Shown piece by piece: positions 8,935 to 19,032 of a DNA stretch of 38,465 bases (position 1 is its first letter; each line of letters starts with the position of its first letter). Location of the stretch: NCBI GenBank assembly GCA_025352785.1, contig JANXSD010000141.1, forward strand, positions 1 to 38,465. The letters run 5' to 3'. A program made the translations under genes and the position numbers. Source of the DNA: Bacteroidota bacterium (lineage in GTDB: Bacteria > Bacteroidota > Bacteroidia > AKYH767-A > OLB10). The notes below the pieces were generated by a model. The model was not told the origin of the DNA and ran no database searches. It worked only from the letters and a program-made list of their open reading frames with translations.

Positions 8935-11703
8935 TTATTTGATGATAATAAATTTTACTTGATGCAATTCACTTTCGGTTTTAACATTGCAAAAATACAC
9001 TTCAGGAGGTAAATTTTCCGCTAATGAATATTTAAATGTCCCGGCAGAAATTTCCTTATTTGTAATAGTGCTAATTACTTCTCCTAAAATGTTTGTTACG
9101 GTGATTAGTAAATGTTGAGGTTTCTTGTTTTCAAGAATTAATAGAACGACACCACTCGATGGATTGGGGAAGATAGATAAATTTAAAAAATCTTTTAGGG
9201 GTTCCTCAATTCCAACGTTGCAATTCGTTTGTGTTGTTACAGTATCTGTAGAAATAGAACATCCTTGTGGGTAATTAACTATCCCATTGTAGGTGCCCCC
9301 AGAATAAACTATTAGTTGTGAAGAAATGGCATTTATAATTGGTGAATTATTTTGATACCATGAATACGTTGCATTTAGTATTACAGGCATATTTAAAGTT
9401 ATACTATCTCCTAAACAAAACACCAAACTATCATTAGTGCTTATAAACGGTGTATCAATTACACTAATGTTTATTGAGTTGGAATTATTGATACAACCAT
9501 CATAATCACGTGTTACTTTTAATGAATAGGTGCCGGTTCTCCTTGCGAAATAAAAATTCGAGGTGGAGCCATTTGCAATAGCAGTTCCATTTTTAAACCA
9601 GTGATAGGATAATCCTACATCATTTATCGCATTTAGTCGCACAAATTGATTTGAACAAATTAAGGTGTCAGAACTTGTAATTTGAACTACAGGTTTTTTA
9701 AAGGTTGTGCTCACTGCAATTCTATTACTAATGCATGAGCCATAATCCACCGCTACATAAAAAGTGGTAGATGAATTTACCGATTGGCTAAATGTTGAAC
9801 CCCCTGTTTGTAATAAGCTTCCAACTGCTAGCGAATCATACCATAAAGTTGTTCCATTCGATGTTACTGTGCAGAGAGGGATGCCCGGACCACATTGAAT
9901 TGAGTCCAAAACAACAGGATCAGGAAAAGGAATATTGGGAATTGTTATTGAATCAGTACACGTACATCCACTAGCATCAGTTATAATAACAAATAAGGTA
10001 TCAGAACCGCTAATAATTCTTGTTTGATTAATATTGCCATCTTGCCAAAGATAATTGTATGGCCCTAAACCACCTCTCGGAGTTACATTTAACGAATAGG
10101 TGTTTGGATTGCAATAACCAGTTTTAACAACGTTAATATTACTACCCATACGTTGAATAAAAACTTTCGATGTGTCAATGGATACACTATCAGATAAAGT
10201 ATAAATTAGTGTATCTGTTGTAAAACAAATTGATGAAGGAGTATAATTAATCTGACTGGTACTAACAGTTGCTATACCATAAATTGGTGCTTGAATTATA
10301 TTTACAATTAACGCACTATTATTTGGAGCAACATCATTCGATTGTATATCCAATAAACGTGGATTCAAATCATTAAGTACAAAATAATCATCACTAGAGT
10401 GAAGTTTTTGAATGTAATTAGAATCAGGTTTAAATAAATCTTCAAATGTTATAAAAGGTATGTTTAGTGAATCAGCATAATTAATTAATCCTAAAGCATC
10501 GTTTTGCATTGTTAATTCTGATTCTTGGAAGAGATTAGAAGAGTCGGTAAGGATAGATCCAAAATCAATAACCAATAAACCTTTGTTAACCTGGATTTTG
10601 TCGACAAAGGATTTCATTTGTTGAGGAGTTAGTGGAGTGCCTCCAACATTGGATCCTGCACTAGCTGATGTCGGACGGAAAAACTTTACATTATATGGAT
10701 TATTGATTGGCAACTCATTATAACCTTGATCTTGTTTTCTGATTGATTTATAAAAATTCCAATCTTTAATTTTTTTAAAAATATCATTGGTACAATCATC
10801 TACAGGAATACTAAAGCACCATTTAGCATCGAAACCATGATTTATAAAGGAATCGAGCGCGCACAATTTATACTGATCTGTTGCACTTAAATAAGGTAAA
10901 TTATCATAGAATGAGCCATGGCTAGTACAACTCCATCCATATTGATGTACTAATGTATCGATCCTATTTAATCCAACATAAGAATAAGTAAGACCCGATT
11001 TTGTTTCTGTAAGTTTTGATTTTGCAAAGGCAAAAACAAAATCAATATTCGCTTTAATATTTTTTTGTAATAAGTAGGGAACTAATAGAGAGTCGGCATT
11101 ACTACGAAATCTGTTAAAATGTATTATACAAGCTGGACCAGTAGGTTTAATTGTTTTAATTTCATCAATCCATAAACTAACATTCACATTTGCATTTGGT
11201 GCCTCAAACGTGATACTTTTAACATGTTCAAGATCTAATGGATTGGCATTGTTTTTTGGTTGACTTGAAATAAAACTTCCAAGTTGATGCCATTCAGTTA
11301 CTGGAAGTGCAAAATTGTTAGTACTTACCTTTGTAGTTGGGCCAATAATAAAACTAGTATTGTTTATAGTATTTACATTTATTGTAATGGAGTTGGGTAT
11401 ATTATTTCTTCTGCAAACCGAATATAATACCGTGTTACTAAGGTCGATATCTCCAGTTAGTAAAGTCAAAACAACATTACCTGAATTAGCTGGAATATCC
11501 CATTTTATACTTGAACTATTGGCATTATGAATTGTTAAATCTTTACTTATTGTTGTTAAACCAGATGACTTATATTGCTCTAAATTATTACCCCTTGATA
11601 AATAATTATAAGCAGTAGAATCTGGCTGCCATTGGTTTTGAGATTTTGCTTCTTTAAAGTTCCCAAGTAATAAAACAAAAATAAGTAGCTTTTGAAATTT
11701 CAT
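8935..11703 (-). CDS. Secreted multidomain protein: CBM-like N-terminus, NodB/polysaccharide-deacetylase-like domain, Ig-like domains, T9SS type A CTD
   Basis: Signal peptide MKFQKLLIFVLLLGNFKEAKSQ; deacetylase-like layout (IIHFNRFRSNADSLLVPYLLQKNIKANIDFVFA ... LVHQYGWSCTSHGSFYDNL); cadherin-like NDVAPNNSALIVNIIQAPIYGIATVS; Ig-like repeats; C-term LSIFPNPSSGVVLLILEN...EVYFCNVKTESELHQVKFIIIK. Confidence 0.75.
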   Translation of the reverse strand: MKFQKLLIFVLLLGNFKEAKSQNQWQPDSTAYNYLSRGNNLEQYKSSGLTTISKDLTIHNANSSSIKWDIPANSGNVVLTLLTGDIDLSNTVLYSVCRRNNIPNSITINVNTINNTSFIIGPTTKVSTNNFALPVTEWHQLGSFISSQPKNNANPLDLEHVKSITFEAPNANVNVSLWIDEIKTIKPTGPACIIHFNRFRSNADSLLVPYLLQKNIKANIDFVFAFAKSKLTETKSGLTYSYVGLNRIDTLVHQYGWSCTSHGSFYDNLPYLSATDQYKLCALDSFINHGFDAKWCFSIPVDDCTNDIFKKIKDWNFYKSIRKQDQGYNELPINNPYNVKFFRPTSASAGSNVGGTPLTPQQMKSFVDKIQVNKGLLVIDFGSILTDSSNLFQESELTMQNDALGLINYADSLNIPFITFEDLFKPDSNYIQKLHSSDDYFVLNDLNPRLLDIQSNDVAPNNSALIVNIIQAPIYGIATVSTSQINYTPSSICFTTDTLIYTLSDSVSIDTSKVFIQRMGSNINVVKTGYCNPNTYSLNVTPRGGLGPYNYLWQDGNINQTRIISGSDTLFVIITDASGCTCTDSITIPNIPFPDPVVLDSIQCGPGIPLCTVTSNGTTLWYDSLAVGSLLQTGGSTFSQSVNSSTTFYVAVDYGSCISNRIAVSTTFKKPVVQITSSDTLICSNQFVRLNAINDVGLSYHWFKNGTAIANGSTSNFYFARRTGTYSLKVTRDYDGCINNSNSINISVIDTPFISTNDSLVFCLGDSITLNMPVILNATYSWYQNNSPIINAISSQLIVYSGGTYNGIVNYPQGCSISTDTVTTQTNCNVGIEEPLKDFLNLSIFPNPSSGVVLLILENKKPQHLLITVTNILGEVISTITNKEISAGTFKYSLAENLPPEVYFCNVKTESELHQVKFIIIK

Positions 11704-11779
11704 TTTAATATAATTCTTTTACTCTATTTTATTGAAATCATTTTATAAAAGGGGATATTTTACTTTTAGGTTAGCTGAA

Positions 11780-12844
11780 TTATCGATCTGATCCCAATTT
11801 ACTAAAGGCAAGTGGATTTGCTGTTATACCATCATACTCCATTCTACGTTTATAAATATCACATGCCAAATAAACCGCTTCACGGAAGGAGTTTTCATTT
11901 GCAATTCCTTTTCCAGCTATATCATATGCTGTTCCGTGATCTGGTGACGTTCTTACGAATGGTAATCCTGCAGTGAAGTTTACTCCTGTTTCAAACGCAA
12001 GTGTTTTAAATGGTATTAATCCTTGGTCGTGATACATAGCTAATATAGCATCAAATTTTCTATATCCACCAGCACCAAATATGCCATCAGCAGAGTAAGG
12101 GCCATAAGCCAAGATCCCAGCACTATTTGCATCTTTAACTGCTGGAATAATTATTTCCATATCCTCATTGCCTATTACGCCATGGTCTCCAGCGTGTGGA
12201 TTCAATCCTAATACAGCAATTTTAGGTTTTCGTATTCCAAAGTCACGTTTCAACGATGCGTGCATAACCTTAAGTTTAGCAAGAATACTTTCCTTTGAAA
12301 CTAAAGCAGCAACCTTCGAAACAGGAACATGACCAGTGACTAATGCAACGCGCAAGTCACCCGAAACCAGAAACATTAAGTAATCAGTTGTGTTAAATGC
12401 TTTAGCAAGATATTCAGTATGTCCTGTAAAGGTTGGATTGTCAGGTTGGATAGTGTGTTTGTCAATTGGAGCGGTCACTAATGCATCAATACTTCCATTT
12501 GCTAAATCAGCGGTAGCTGTTTCTATTGCTTTAAAGGCATACATCCCTGTTAGCTTTGATGCAACTCCAATTTCTATTTTTATTTCTTCTTCCCAACAAT
12601 TTATTAAATTTATTTTACGGGGAATAATTTCCTTTACTGAACGAATATGATTAAAATTAAACTCCTGAATGTTTAATGCCTTACGGTGAAATGACATAGC
12701 TTTTACTGAACCATAAATCACAGGTGTACACGTTTGTAATAATCTAGCATCGTTAAATGTTTTCATGATTATTTCAGGACCTACACCATTTACCTCACCA
12801 ATAGAAATTCCAATTCTTATTGATCCTTCAAGTTCATTGCTCAT
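11780..12844 (-). CDS. pdxA: 4-hydroxythreonine-4-phosphate dehydrogenase
   Basis: IGISIGEVNGVGPEIIMKTF, FTGHTEYLAKAF, LGLNPHAGDHGVIGNED, AMYHDQGLIPFKTLAFETGVNFTAGLPFVRTSPDHGTAYDIAGKG. Confidence 0.95.
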   Translation of the reverse strand: MSNELEGSIRIGISIGEVNGVGPEIIMKTFNDARLLQTCTPVIYGSVKAMSFHRKALNIQEFNFNHIRSVKEIIPRKINLINCWEEEIKIEIGVASKLTGMYAFKAIETATADLANGSIDALVTAPIDKHTIQPDNPTFTGHTEYLAKAFNTTDYLMFLVSGDLRVALVTGHVPVSKVAALVSKESILAKLKVMHASLKRDFGIRKPKIAVLGLNPHAGDHGVIGNEDMEIIIPAVKDANSAGILAYGPYSADGIFGAGGYRKFDAILAMYHDQGLIPFKTLAFETGVNFTAGLPFVRTSPDHGTAYDIAGKGIANENSFREAVYLACDIYKRRMEYDGITANPLAFSKLGSDR

Positions 12845-12892
12845 AATTTTTAAGCGTGTTGCTTAACATTTTTTAGTATTGTAAACATTAAA

Positions 12893-14329
12893 TTACTTAA
12901 CTTTCTTTTTTAAATACTCAAATAATAATCTTACGCCAACTCCTGTTCCGTTTTTGCCACGATAACTGTCTGTACCTCTGTTAAATCCTGGTCCTGCAAT
13001 GTCAAAATGCATGTAAGGAAAATCTGTAAACTGAAGTAAGAACCTTCCTGCCGTAATAGCACCAGCTGTTGGGCCGCCAATGTTTTTAAGATCTGCAATA
13101 TCCGACTTTAATAACTCATCATATTCATCCCAAAACGGAAATTCCGCCAAACGTTCATATACATTATTTCCAGCTTCTCTTAAATCCTCACGTACTTTAT
13201 CATCTACTTTACCCATTGCAACAATTCCATAATGTCCTATTGCTGTTGAAGCAGCTCCAGTTAAGGTTGCAAAATCCATTACTAATTCAGGTTTAAATCG
13301 TTTTGCATAATGAAGTGCATCTGCTAAAATTAATCTTCCTTCTGCATCCGTATTTAAAACCTCAACAGTTTTCCCGCTCATCATCGTTATAACATCACCA
13401 GGAACATATGCATTTCCGTCAACTCTATTGTCAGTTGCAGGTACTAATCCAATTACATGAACAGGAAGTTTGGCTTTTGCTACCGCATACATAGCACCAC
13501 CAACAGCTGCTCCTCCAGCCATATCGCATTTCATATAGTCCATCGAATTTGGGGTAGGCTTAAGGCTCATACCGCCAGTATCGTAAACAACGCCTTTTCC
13601 TACCAGTACAATTGGCTTCTTATTAATAGCATTTTTTGGCTTCCACTCCATAATAGTAAAAGTGGGAGGATCAATACTTCCTAAATTAACAGCAAGAAGA
13701 CCGCCCATTTTAAGTTTTTTTATGGCTACTTTGTTGAGCACTTGGACTTTAAAACCTGCCTCCTTACCCATTCTAGTAAATTGTTTCCCAAGTTCGGTAG
13801 CTGTAAGAAAAGAGAGAGGTTCATTAACAAGGTCTCTTGTTTGATAAACGGAATCAACCATTATTTGAAGTAATTCAATTTCTCTATCTTTAGCCACAGT
13901 TGATTGAATACTAATATTTTGCAATGAATTTTCTTCCTTTTTCGCTGTGGATTTATATTTTAAGAACTGATAATTTGTAAGTGCTATTCCTTCCGCGAAA
14001 GCAAGCGTAATATCGCTAGAAAGTTGACTGCTAATGGTCACGTTCGCCGCTTTTAACGATTGAATTCGAGCAGTTATTGATGATCCTGCTTTACGAGCAT
14101 TTTCAAATAATTGAGGCTTAGGTTTTTCAGAGTCAAGCATTTGAATAAAAACCATTCGTCGATATTGATTAACAACCACAAGTTTTCGTTCGGCTTTGCG
14201 TTCTTGTTTAATAAAGGCTTGTTCTTCTTTATTAAAAAGGTTGTTGGGGATTTGTTGATCCCGTTCAGCAAGGATGATCAGATGGTCATCTTTACGCGGT
14301 GCTGACAAGCGTTTTATGGTGATGTGCAT
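12893..14329 (-). CDS. M17 family leucyl aminopeptidase (start re-assigned to ATG at 14329)
   Basis: Signature NTDAEGRLILADALHYA; VGKGVVYDTGGMSLKPTPNSMDYMKCDMAGGAAV. The ORF-track start at 14437 would overlap the divergent mqnC start; MHITIKRLSAPRKD at 14329 is a more natural start. Confidence 0.92.
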   Translation of the reverse strand: MHITIKRLSAPRKDDHLIILAERDQQIPNNLFNKEEQAFIKQERKAERKLVVVNQYRRMVFIQMLDSEKPKPQLFENARKAGSSITARIQSLKAANVTISSQLSSDITLAFAEGIALTNYQFLKYKSTAKKEENSLQNISIQSTVAKDREIELLQIMVDSVYQTRDLVNEPLSFLTATELGKQFTRMGKEAGFKVQVLNKVAIKKLKMGGLLAVNLGSIDPPTFTIMEWKPKNAINKKPIVLVGKGVVYDTGGMSLKPTPNSMDYMKCDMAGGAAVGGAMYAVAKAKLPVHVIGLVPATDNRVDGNAYVPGDVITMMSGKTVEVLNTDAEGRLILADALHYAKRFKPELVMDFATLTGAASTAIGHYGIVAMGKVDDKVREDLREAGNNVYERLAEFPFWDEYDELLKSDIADLKNIGGPTAGAITAGRFLLQFTDFPYMHFDIAGPGFNRGTDSYRGKNGTGVGVRLLFEYLKKKVK

Positions 14330-14448
14330 GATAAACTTTAACTTTGAGCGCATGAAATTAGGTAAAGCAAATATCATCTTCAAATCTAGTTCACCTTCAA
14401 AGAAAACTTTCTGCCTTTTTGAAGTGTTTAAAAGCAAAAATCAAGTGT

Positions 14449-15576
14449 ATGATGGATAGTGAAGAGTTATTAAAAAGAGCATTAAACTTCGACTTCCTCA
14501 CAGCGGAAGAAGGGAAATTTTTATTTGAAAATGTTCCTACCAGTGAGTTGATGTTTGTTGGAAATGAGCTTCGAAAAAAACAAAAGCCCGATGGCAGGGT
14601 AACGTGGATCATTGATAGAAATGTAAACACGACCAATGTTTGTATTGCCAATTGTAAATTTTGCAACTTTTATCGGATTCCTGGTCACGCGGAATCGTAT
14701 ATCACCACGATTGATCAATACAAGCAAAAAATCGAAGAGACTTTTCGTTATGGTGGGGAACAGTTATTGTTGCAAGGAGGACATCACCCAGATTTAGGAT
14801 TGAGTTATTATACCACACTATTTAGTGAACTAAAACGTTTATATCCTAAATTAAAATTACATTCACTGGGACCACCAGAAGTTGCGCATATTGCAAAGCT
14901 GGAAGGCAAAACGCATACTGAAGTTTTATCTGCACTTAAAAAATCAGGATTAGATTCATTGCCTGGAGCTGGCGCAGAAATATTAAACGATCGCGTTCGT
15001 AGAATGATTTCGAAAGGTAAATGTAGTGGACGTGAATGGTTAGATGTGATGCGTGCCGCACACCAATTAGATATTACAACATCGGCAACAATGATGTTCG
15101 GACATATTGAAACATTGGAAGAACGCTTCGAACATTTAGTAGCATTGCGCGAAGTACAAGCTGAGAAACCTTCACATGCAAAAGGATTTTTAGCATTTAT
15201 TCCGTGGCCATTTATGGATGAAGGAACGTTGTTAAGAAGAGTAAAAGGTATTAGGAATGAAGTGTCCGGTGACGAATATATTCGAATGATTGCTATGAGT
15301 AGAATAATGTTGCCAAATGTGGTGAATATTCAAGCATCATGGTTAACAGTTGGGAAATCAGTTGCTCAGGTTTGTTTACATGCAGGGGCTAATGATTTTG
15401 GCTCTATAATGATTGAAGAAAATGTTGTTTCTGCAGCAGGAGCACCCCATCGATTTACTTCTAATGGAATTCAAGAAGCAATACGCGAAGCAGGTTTCGA
15501 GCCACAGTTAAGAACACAACAATATGAGTTCCGCGAACTGCCAGAAATATTGGAACAACAAGTGATTGCATATTAA
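14449..15576 (+). CDS. mqnC: Cyclic dehypoxanthinyl futalosine synthase (radical SAM, futalosine menaquinone pathway)
   Basis: Radical-SAM CxxxCxxC motif CIANCKFCNFYR; RVTWIIDRNVNTTNVC, GGEQLLLQGGHHPDLGLSYY, LPGAGAEIL. Start chosen at the MMDSEELL ATG. Confidence 0.92.
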   Translation: MMDSEELLKRALNFDFLTAEEGKFLFENVPTSELMFVGNELRKKQKPDGRVTWIIDRNVNTTNVCIANCKFCNFYRIPGHAESYITTIDQYKQKIEETFRYGGEQLLLQGGHHPDLGLSYYTTLFSELKRLYPKLKLHSLGPPEVAHIAKLEGKTHTEVLSALKKSGLDSLPGAGAEILNDRVRRMISKGKCSGREWLDVMRAAHQLDITTSATMMFGHIETLEERFEHLVALREVQAEKPSHAKGFLAFIPWPFMDEGTLLRRVKGIRNEVSGDEYIRMIAMSRIMLPNVVNIQASWLTVGKSVAQVCLHAGANDFGSIMIEENVVSAAGAPHRFTSNGIQEAIREAGFEPQLRTQQYEFRELPEILEQQVIAY

Positions 15577-15605
15577 TATAATTTTAAAATGGATTATTGC
15601 ATATT

Positions 15606-18218
15606 ATGAATAAAGGATTTTTAATGCTTCGCAATTTTTTTACTGCTTTATTATTTTTAATAACAAGTGGAAATATTTTTGCAACACACAATCGTGCCGG
15701 TGAAATTACATTTCGTAAAATCGGCAATAACCTTTTCGAAGCAAAAATTGTGACGTATACCAAATCGAGTAGCCAAGCTGATCGTCCTAAGTTAGAATTT
15801 TGGTGGGGAGATGGTGATCGTGATACGTTGGATCGTGATACTATTATTTTTAATGTTGGACCAGATATCCAACGTAATGAGTATACTGGAATTCATACTT
15901 ATCCCGGCAACGGAACATATACCATGTATTTTTTAGATGAGAATAGAAATGGTGGGGTCGTTAATATTCCTGGTTCAGTAAATGTTCCTTTTTATGTTGA
16001 AACAAGAATGGCGATTTCTCCATTTACATCACAAAATAGTTCACCACAATTATTGCAACCACCCATTGATGATGGTGCAGTTAATCGTCTCTTTATTCAT
16101 AATCCAGATGCCTATGATCCTGATGGTGATAGTTTGTCGTATGAATTGGTTCATTGCAAAGGAGTAGGAGGATTACCAATTCCTAATTATTTTTATCCAT
16201 CAGCAAGTAGTTCTTTTACATTGAATCCTGTTACGGGTGATTTGATATGGGATTCGCCTCAGGCTATAGGAGAATATAATGTTGCGATGCTTATTCGTGA
16301 ATGGAGAAATATTCAAGGAATTGGAGCTGTAAATATTGGATATGTAACACGCGATATGCAGATTACAATTTATCCTCCTGTAAATGATCCTCCAGCAATT
16401 ACTGCAATAAAAGATACCTGTGTTGAAGCAGGTGCTTCATTGAATCTTGTGATTACAGCGAATGATCCGAATGGCGAAACAATAACCATGACTGCATCTG
16501 GTGGTCCGTTTACGTTGAGCTCAAGTCCTGCTACATTTAGTTCAACACCAACGGTTGGCACTGCAACTGGGAATTTTGATTGGAATACCACTTGTGCTCA
16601 TGTTAGAAAAAGTCCGTACGCTGTTGTATTTAAAGCAAAAGATAATAACCAATCAATTTCATTAGCTGATCTTGAACAAGTTTTTATAAGAGTAGTAGGA
16701 CCTTCTCCAAAAAATCCAACGGTTGTTCCGCAAGGAAATAGTTTAATTTTAAATTGGAATAGAAGCGCTTGCGCTGAAGCCATTGGATACAATATTTATC
16801 GACGAGTAAGTACATTTGGCTTTACTCCTTCGTATTGTGAAACAGGAGTACCTACGTATACCGGATATGTTTTTATCGGAACAATAAATGGTTTGTTAGA
16901 TACTACGTTTGTAGATAATAATAACGGACAAGGTTTATCACCTGCAGTAAATTATTGTTATATGGTTACCGCTTTTTATCCTGATGGAGCTGAAAGTTAT
17001 GCCTCTGTTGAATTTTGTGGATTGTTAAAACGCGATTTACCTGTCATCACCAATGTAGATATAACAAATACAAGTGCAACAACAGGAAGTATTTTTGTTG
17101 CATGGTCGAAACCAACACAACTTGATTTCACACAAACTCCCGGACCATTTCATTATGTGATGCAACGTGCAACAAGTGCAGGAAGTTACACAGATATACT
17201 TTCAACATCTAATTTAGACGATACTATTCATGTGGATAATAATTTAAACACGACTGATAATCAATACCAGTATAGAATTCAATTTTGGAATGATACTCCT
17301 GGTAATATTTTTCAAATTGGAACCACTCAAGTTGCTTACTCTGTTTATTTATCTGTTTCTCCTGGCGATAAGAAAAGCAAATTGAGTTATGCAGTAAATG
17401 TTCCATGGACAAATGCAGAATATATTATTTATCGACAAACGAGTGGTGGAACTTTTGATTCCATAGATGTAACAAGCTCTTTAAATTATGTAGATGATTC
17501 ATTGATTAACGGAACAGAATATTGCTATTATGTAAAAAGTATTGGCGCATATAATGATACAGCGTTAGTGAACCCTATCATTAACCGTTCAGAAATTAAA
17601 TGCTCCACACCAATTGATAATGAGCCTCCATGTGCTTTATTGTTTTCACAGTTTCCAAATTGTATTGGACTTACGGACTCGTTATTATGGAAGTTACCAG
17701 ATAGTTGTATAAATGATGTTGCAAGTTATCAATTGTATCATTCTGTAGCTGGATCATCAAGTTATACTTTGGTTGCAACTATACAAGCAGGATCGAATCT
17801 GTATGTGTATACTAATCCAATTTCTATTTCTGGATGTTATTATATTACTGCTACAGATTCAACAGGAAATATTAGTCAGCCTTCCACTGTTTTATGTGTA
17901 GATGGCTGTCCCTTTTATGAGTTGCCAAATGTTTTTACACCTGATGATAATGGCATCAATGATTTGTTTCATCCCTTTCCCAAATACCGTGATGTAAAAG
18001 ATGTAGAGATGAAAATTTACAATCGATGGGGAGCGCTAGTGTATGAAACCAATGATCCGGAAATAAGATGGAATGGCAAGAAAAATAATACTGGTGATGA
18101 TTTACCAGAGAGTGCTTATTTCTATATTTGCATAGTAAATGAAATTTTCTTAGATGGTATTAAGCCACGCATTTTACATGGATATATTCAATTATTTAGA
18201 GGAGAGAAATCGAAATAG
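15606..18218 (+). CDS. Secreted protein with gliding motility-associated C-terminal domain (T9SS type B sorting)
   Basis: Hydrophobic N-terminus MNKGFLMLRNFFTALLFLITSGNIFA; fibronectin/Ig-like repeats; C-term ELPNVFTPDDNGINDLFHPFPKYRDVKDVEMKIYNRWGALVYET... is the CHU_C/gliding CTD pattern. Confidence 0.88.
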   Translation: MNKGFLMLRNFFTALLFLITSGNIFATHNRAGEITFRKIGNNLFEAKIVTYTKSSSQADRPKLEFWWGDGDRDTLDRDTIIFNVGPDIQRNEYTGIHTYPGNGTYTMYFLDENRNGGVVNIPGSVNVPFYVETRMAISPFTSQNSSPQLLQPPIDDGAVNRLFIHNPDAYDPDGDSLSYELVHCKGVGGLPIPNYFYPSASSSFTLNPVTGDLIWDSPQAIGEYNVAMLIREWRNIQGIGAVNIGYVTRDMQITIYPPVNDPPAITAIKDTCVEAGASLNLVITANDPNGETITMTASGGPFTLSSSPATFSSTPTVGTATGNFDWNTTCAHVRKSPYAVVFKAKDNNQSISLADLEQVFIRVVGPSPKNPTVVPQGNSLILNWNRSACAEAIGYNIYRRVSTFGFTPSYCETGVPTYTGYVFIGTINGLLDTTFVDNNNGQGLSPAVNYCYMVTAFYPDGAESYASVEFCGLLKRDLPVITNVDITNTSATTGSIFVAWSKPTQLDFTQTPGPFHYVMQRATSAGSYTDILSTSNLDDTIHVDNNLNTTDNQYQYRIQFWNDTPGNIFQIGTTQVAYSVYLSVSPGDKKSKLSYAVNVPWTNAEYIIYRQTSGGTFDSIDVTSSLNYVDDSLINGTEYCYYVKSIGAYNDTALVNPIINRSEIKCSTPIDNEPPCALLFSQFPNCIGLTDSLLWKLPDSCINDVASYQLYHSVAGSSSYTLVATIQAGSNLYVYTNPISISGCYYITATDSTGNISQPSTVLCVDGCPFYELPNVFTPDDNGINDLFHPFPKYRDVKDVEMKIYNRWGALVYETNDPEIRWNGKKNNTGDDLPESAYFYICIVNEIFLDGIKPRILHGYIQLFRGEKSK

Positions 18219-18220
18219 TT

Positions 18221-18961
18221 ATGAAGATCCTTGGAATTATTCCAGCACGATTCGCGTCTACTCGTTTTCCTGGTAAACCATTAGCAATGATTGGTGATAA
18301 AAGTATGATTGAACGTGTTTACTATCAAGCAAAATTAGCAAAGGGATTAGATGCAGTAATCATTGCAACGGATGATGAACGCATCGCGGAACATGTTCGT
18401 GGGTTTGGAGCCAAAGTGGTTATGACTTCACCAAATCATCTTAGTGGAACAGATCGTTGTGCTGAAGCAGTTTTAAAATATGGTCATGGTTGGGATGCTG
18501 TTGTGAATATTCAAGGCGATGAGCCTTTTATCAAACCTGAACAAATTGATCTAATTGTAGATTGCTTAATGGAAGATGCTGTTCAAATTGCAACGTTAGT
18601 AAAAGTGATTTCCGATGCTTCGGATCTAATGAATCCCAATAACCCTAAGGTGATTTTGAAATATAATAGAGAGGCTATTTATTTTTCGCGACAAGCACTT
18701 CCCTATTTTAAAGGTAAGGAAATTGGTGAATGGCTAAAGCATCATACTTATTATAAGCATATCGGTATTTATGGTTATCGTACTAGCATTTTACCACAGC
18801 TTACGGCGATGCCACAAGGGAAATTAGAAATCGCTGAATCATTAGAGCAGTTACGCTGGTTAGAATATGGGATGCATATCAAGACAAAAATTACTGAATT
18901 TGAGACTATTGCTATAGATACCCCAGAAGATTTAGTAAGAGCAAAATTACTACTTAGCTAA
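18221..18961 (+). CDS. kdsB: 3-deoxy-manno-octulosonate cytidylyltransferase
   Basis: MKILGIIPARFASTRFPGKPLAMIGDKSMIERVYYQA; VVNIQGDEPFIKPEQI; 246 aa; 2-bp gap after the upstream stop. Confidence 0.95.
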   Translation: MKILGIIPARFASTRFPGKPLAMIGDKSMIERVYYQAKLAKGLDAVIIATDDERIAEHVRGFGAKVVMTSPNHLSGTDRCAEAVLKYGHGWDAVVNIQGDEPFIKPEQIDLIVDCLMEDAVQIATLVKVISDASDLMNPNNPKVILKYNREAIYFSRQALPYFKGKEIGEWLKHHTYYKHIGIYGYRTSILPQLTAMPQGKLEIAESLEQLRWLEYGMHIKTKITEFETIAIDTPEDLVRAKLLLS

Positions 18962-19032
18962 AATTCGGTAAGATCTATTCAATTCTGCTTTGCCTTAATG
19001 CATGGAAGAACTATCTTAGCCCTCAATAAATA

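Noticed and set aside
14074-14727. Cluster of short ORFs (14074-14271, 14111-14305, 14274-14459, 14397-14666, 14521-14727) around the pepA/mqnC divergent starts
   Set aside because: All overlap well-supported M17 peptidase or mqnC coding sequence in other frames or strands.
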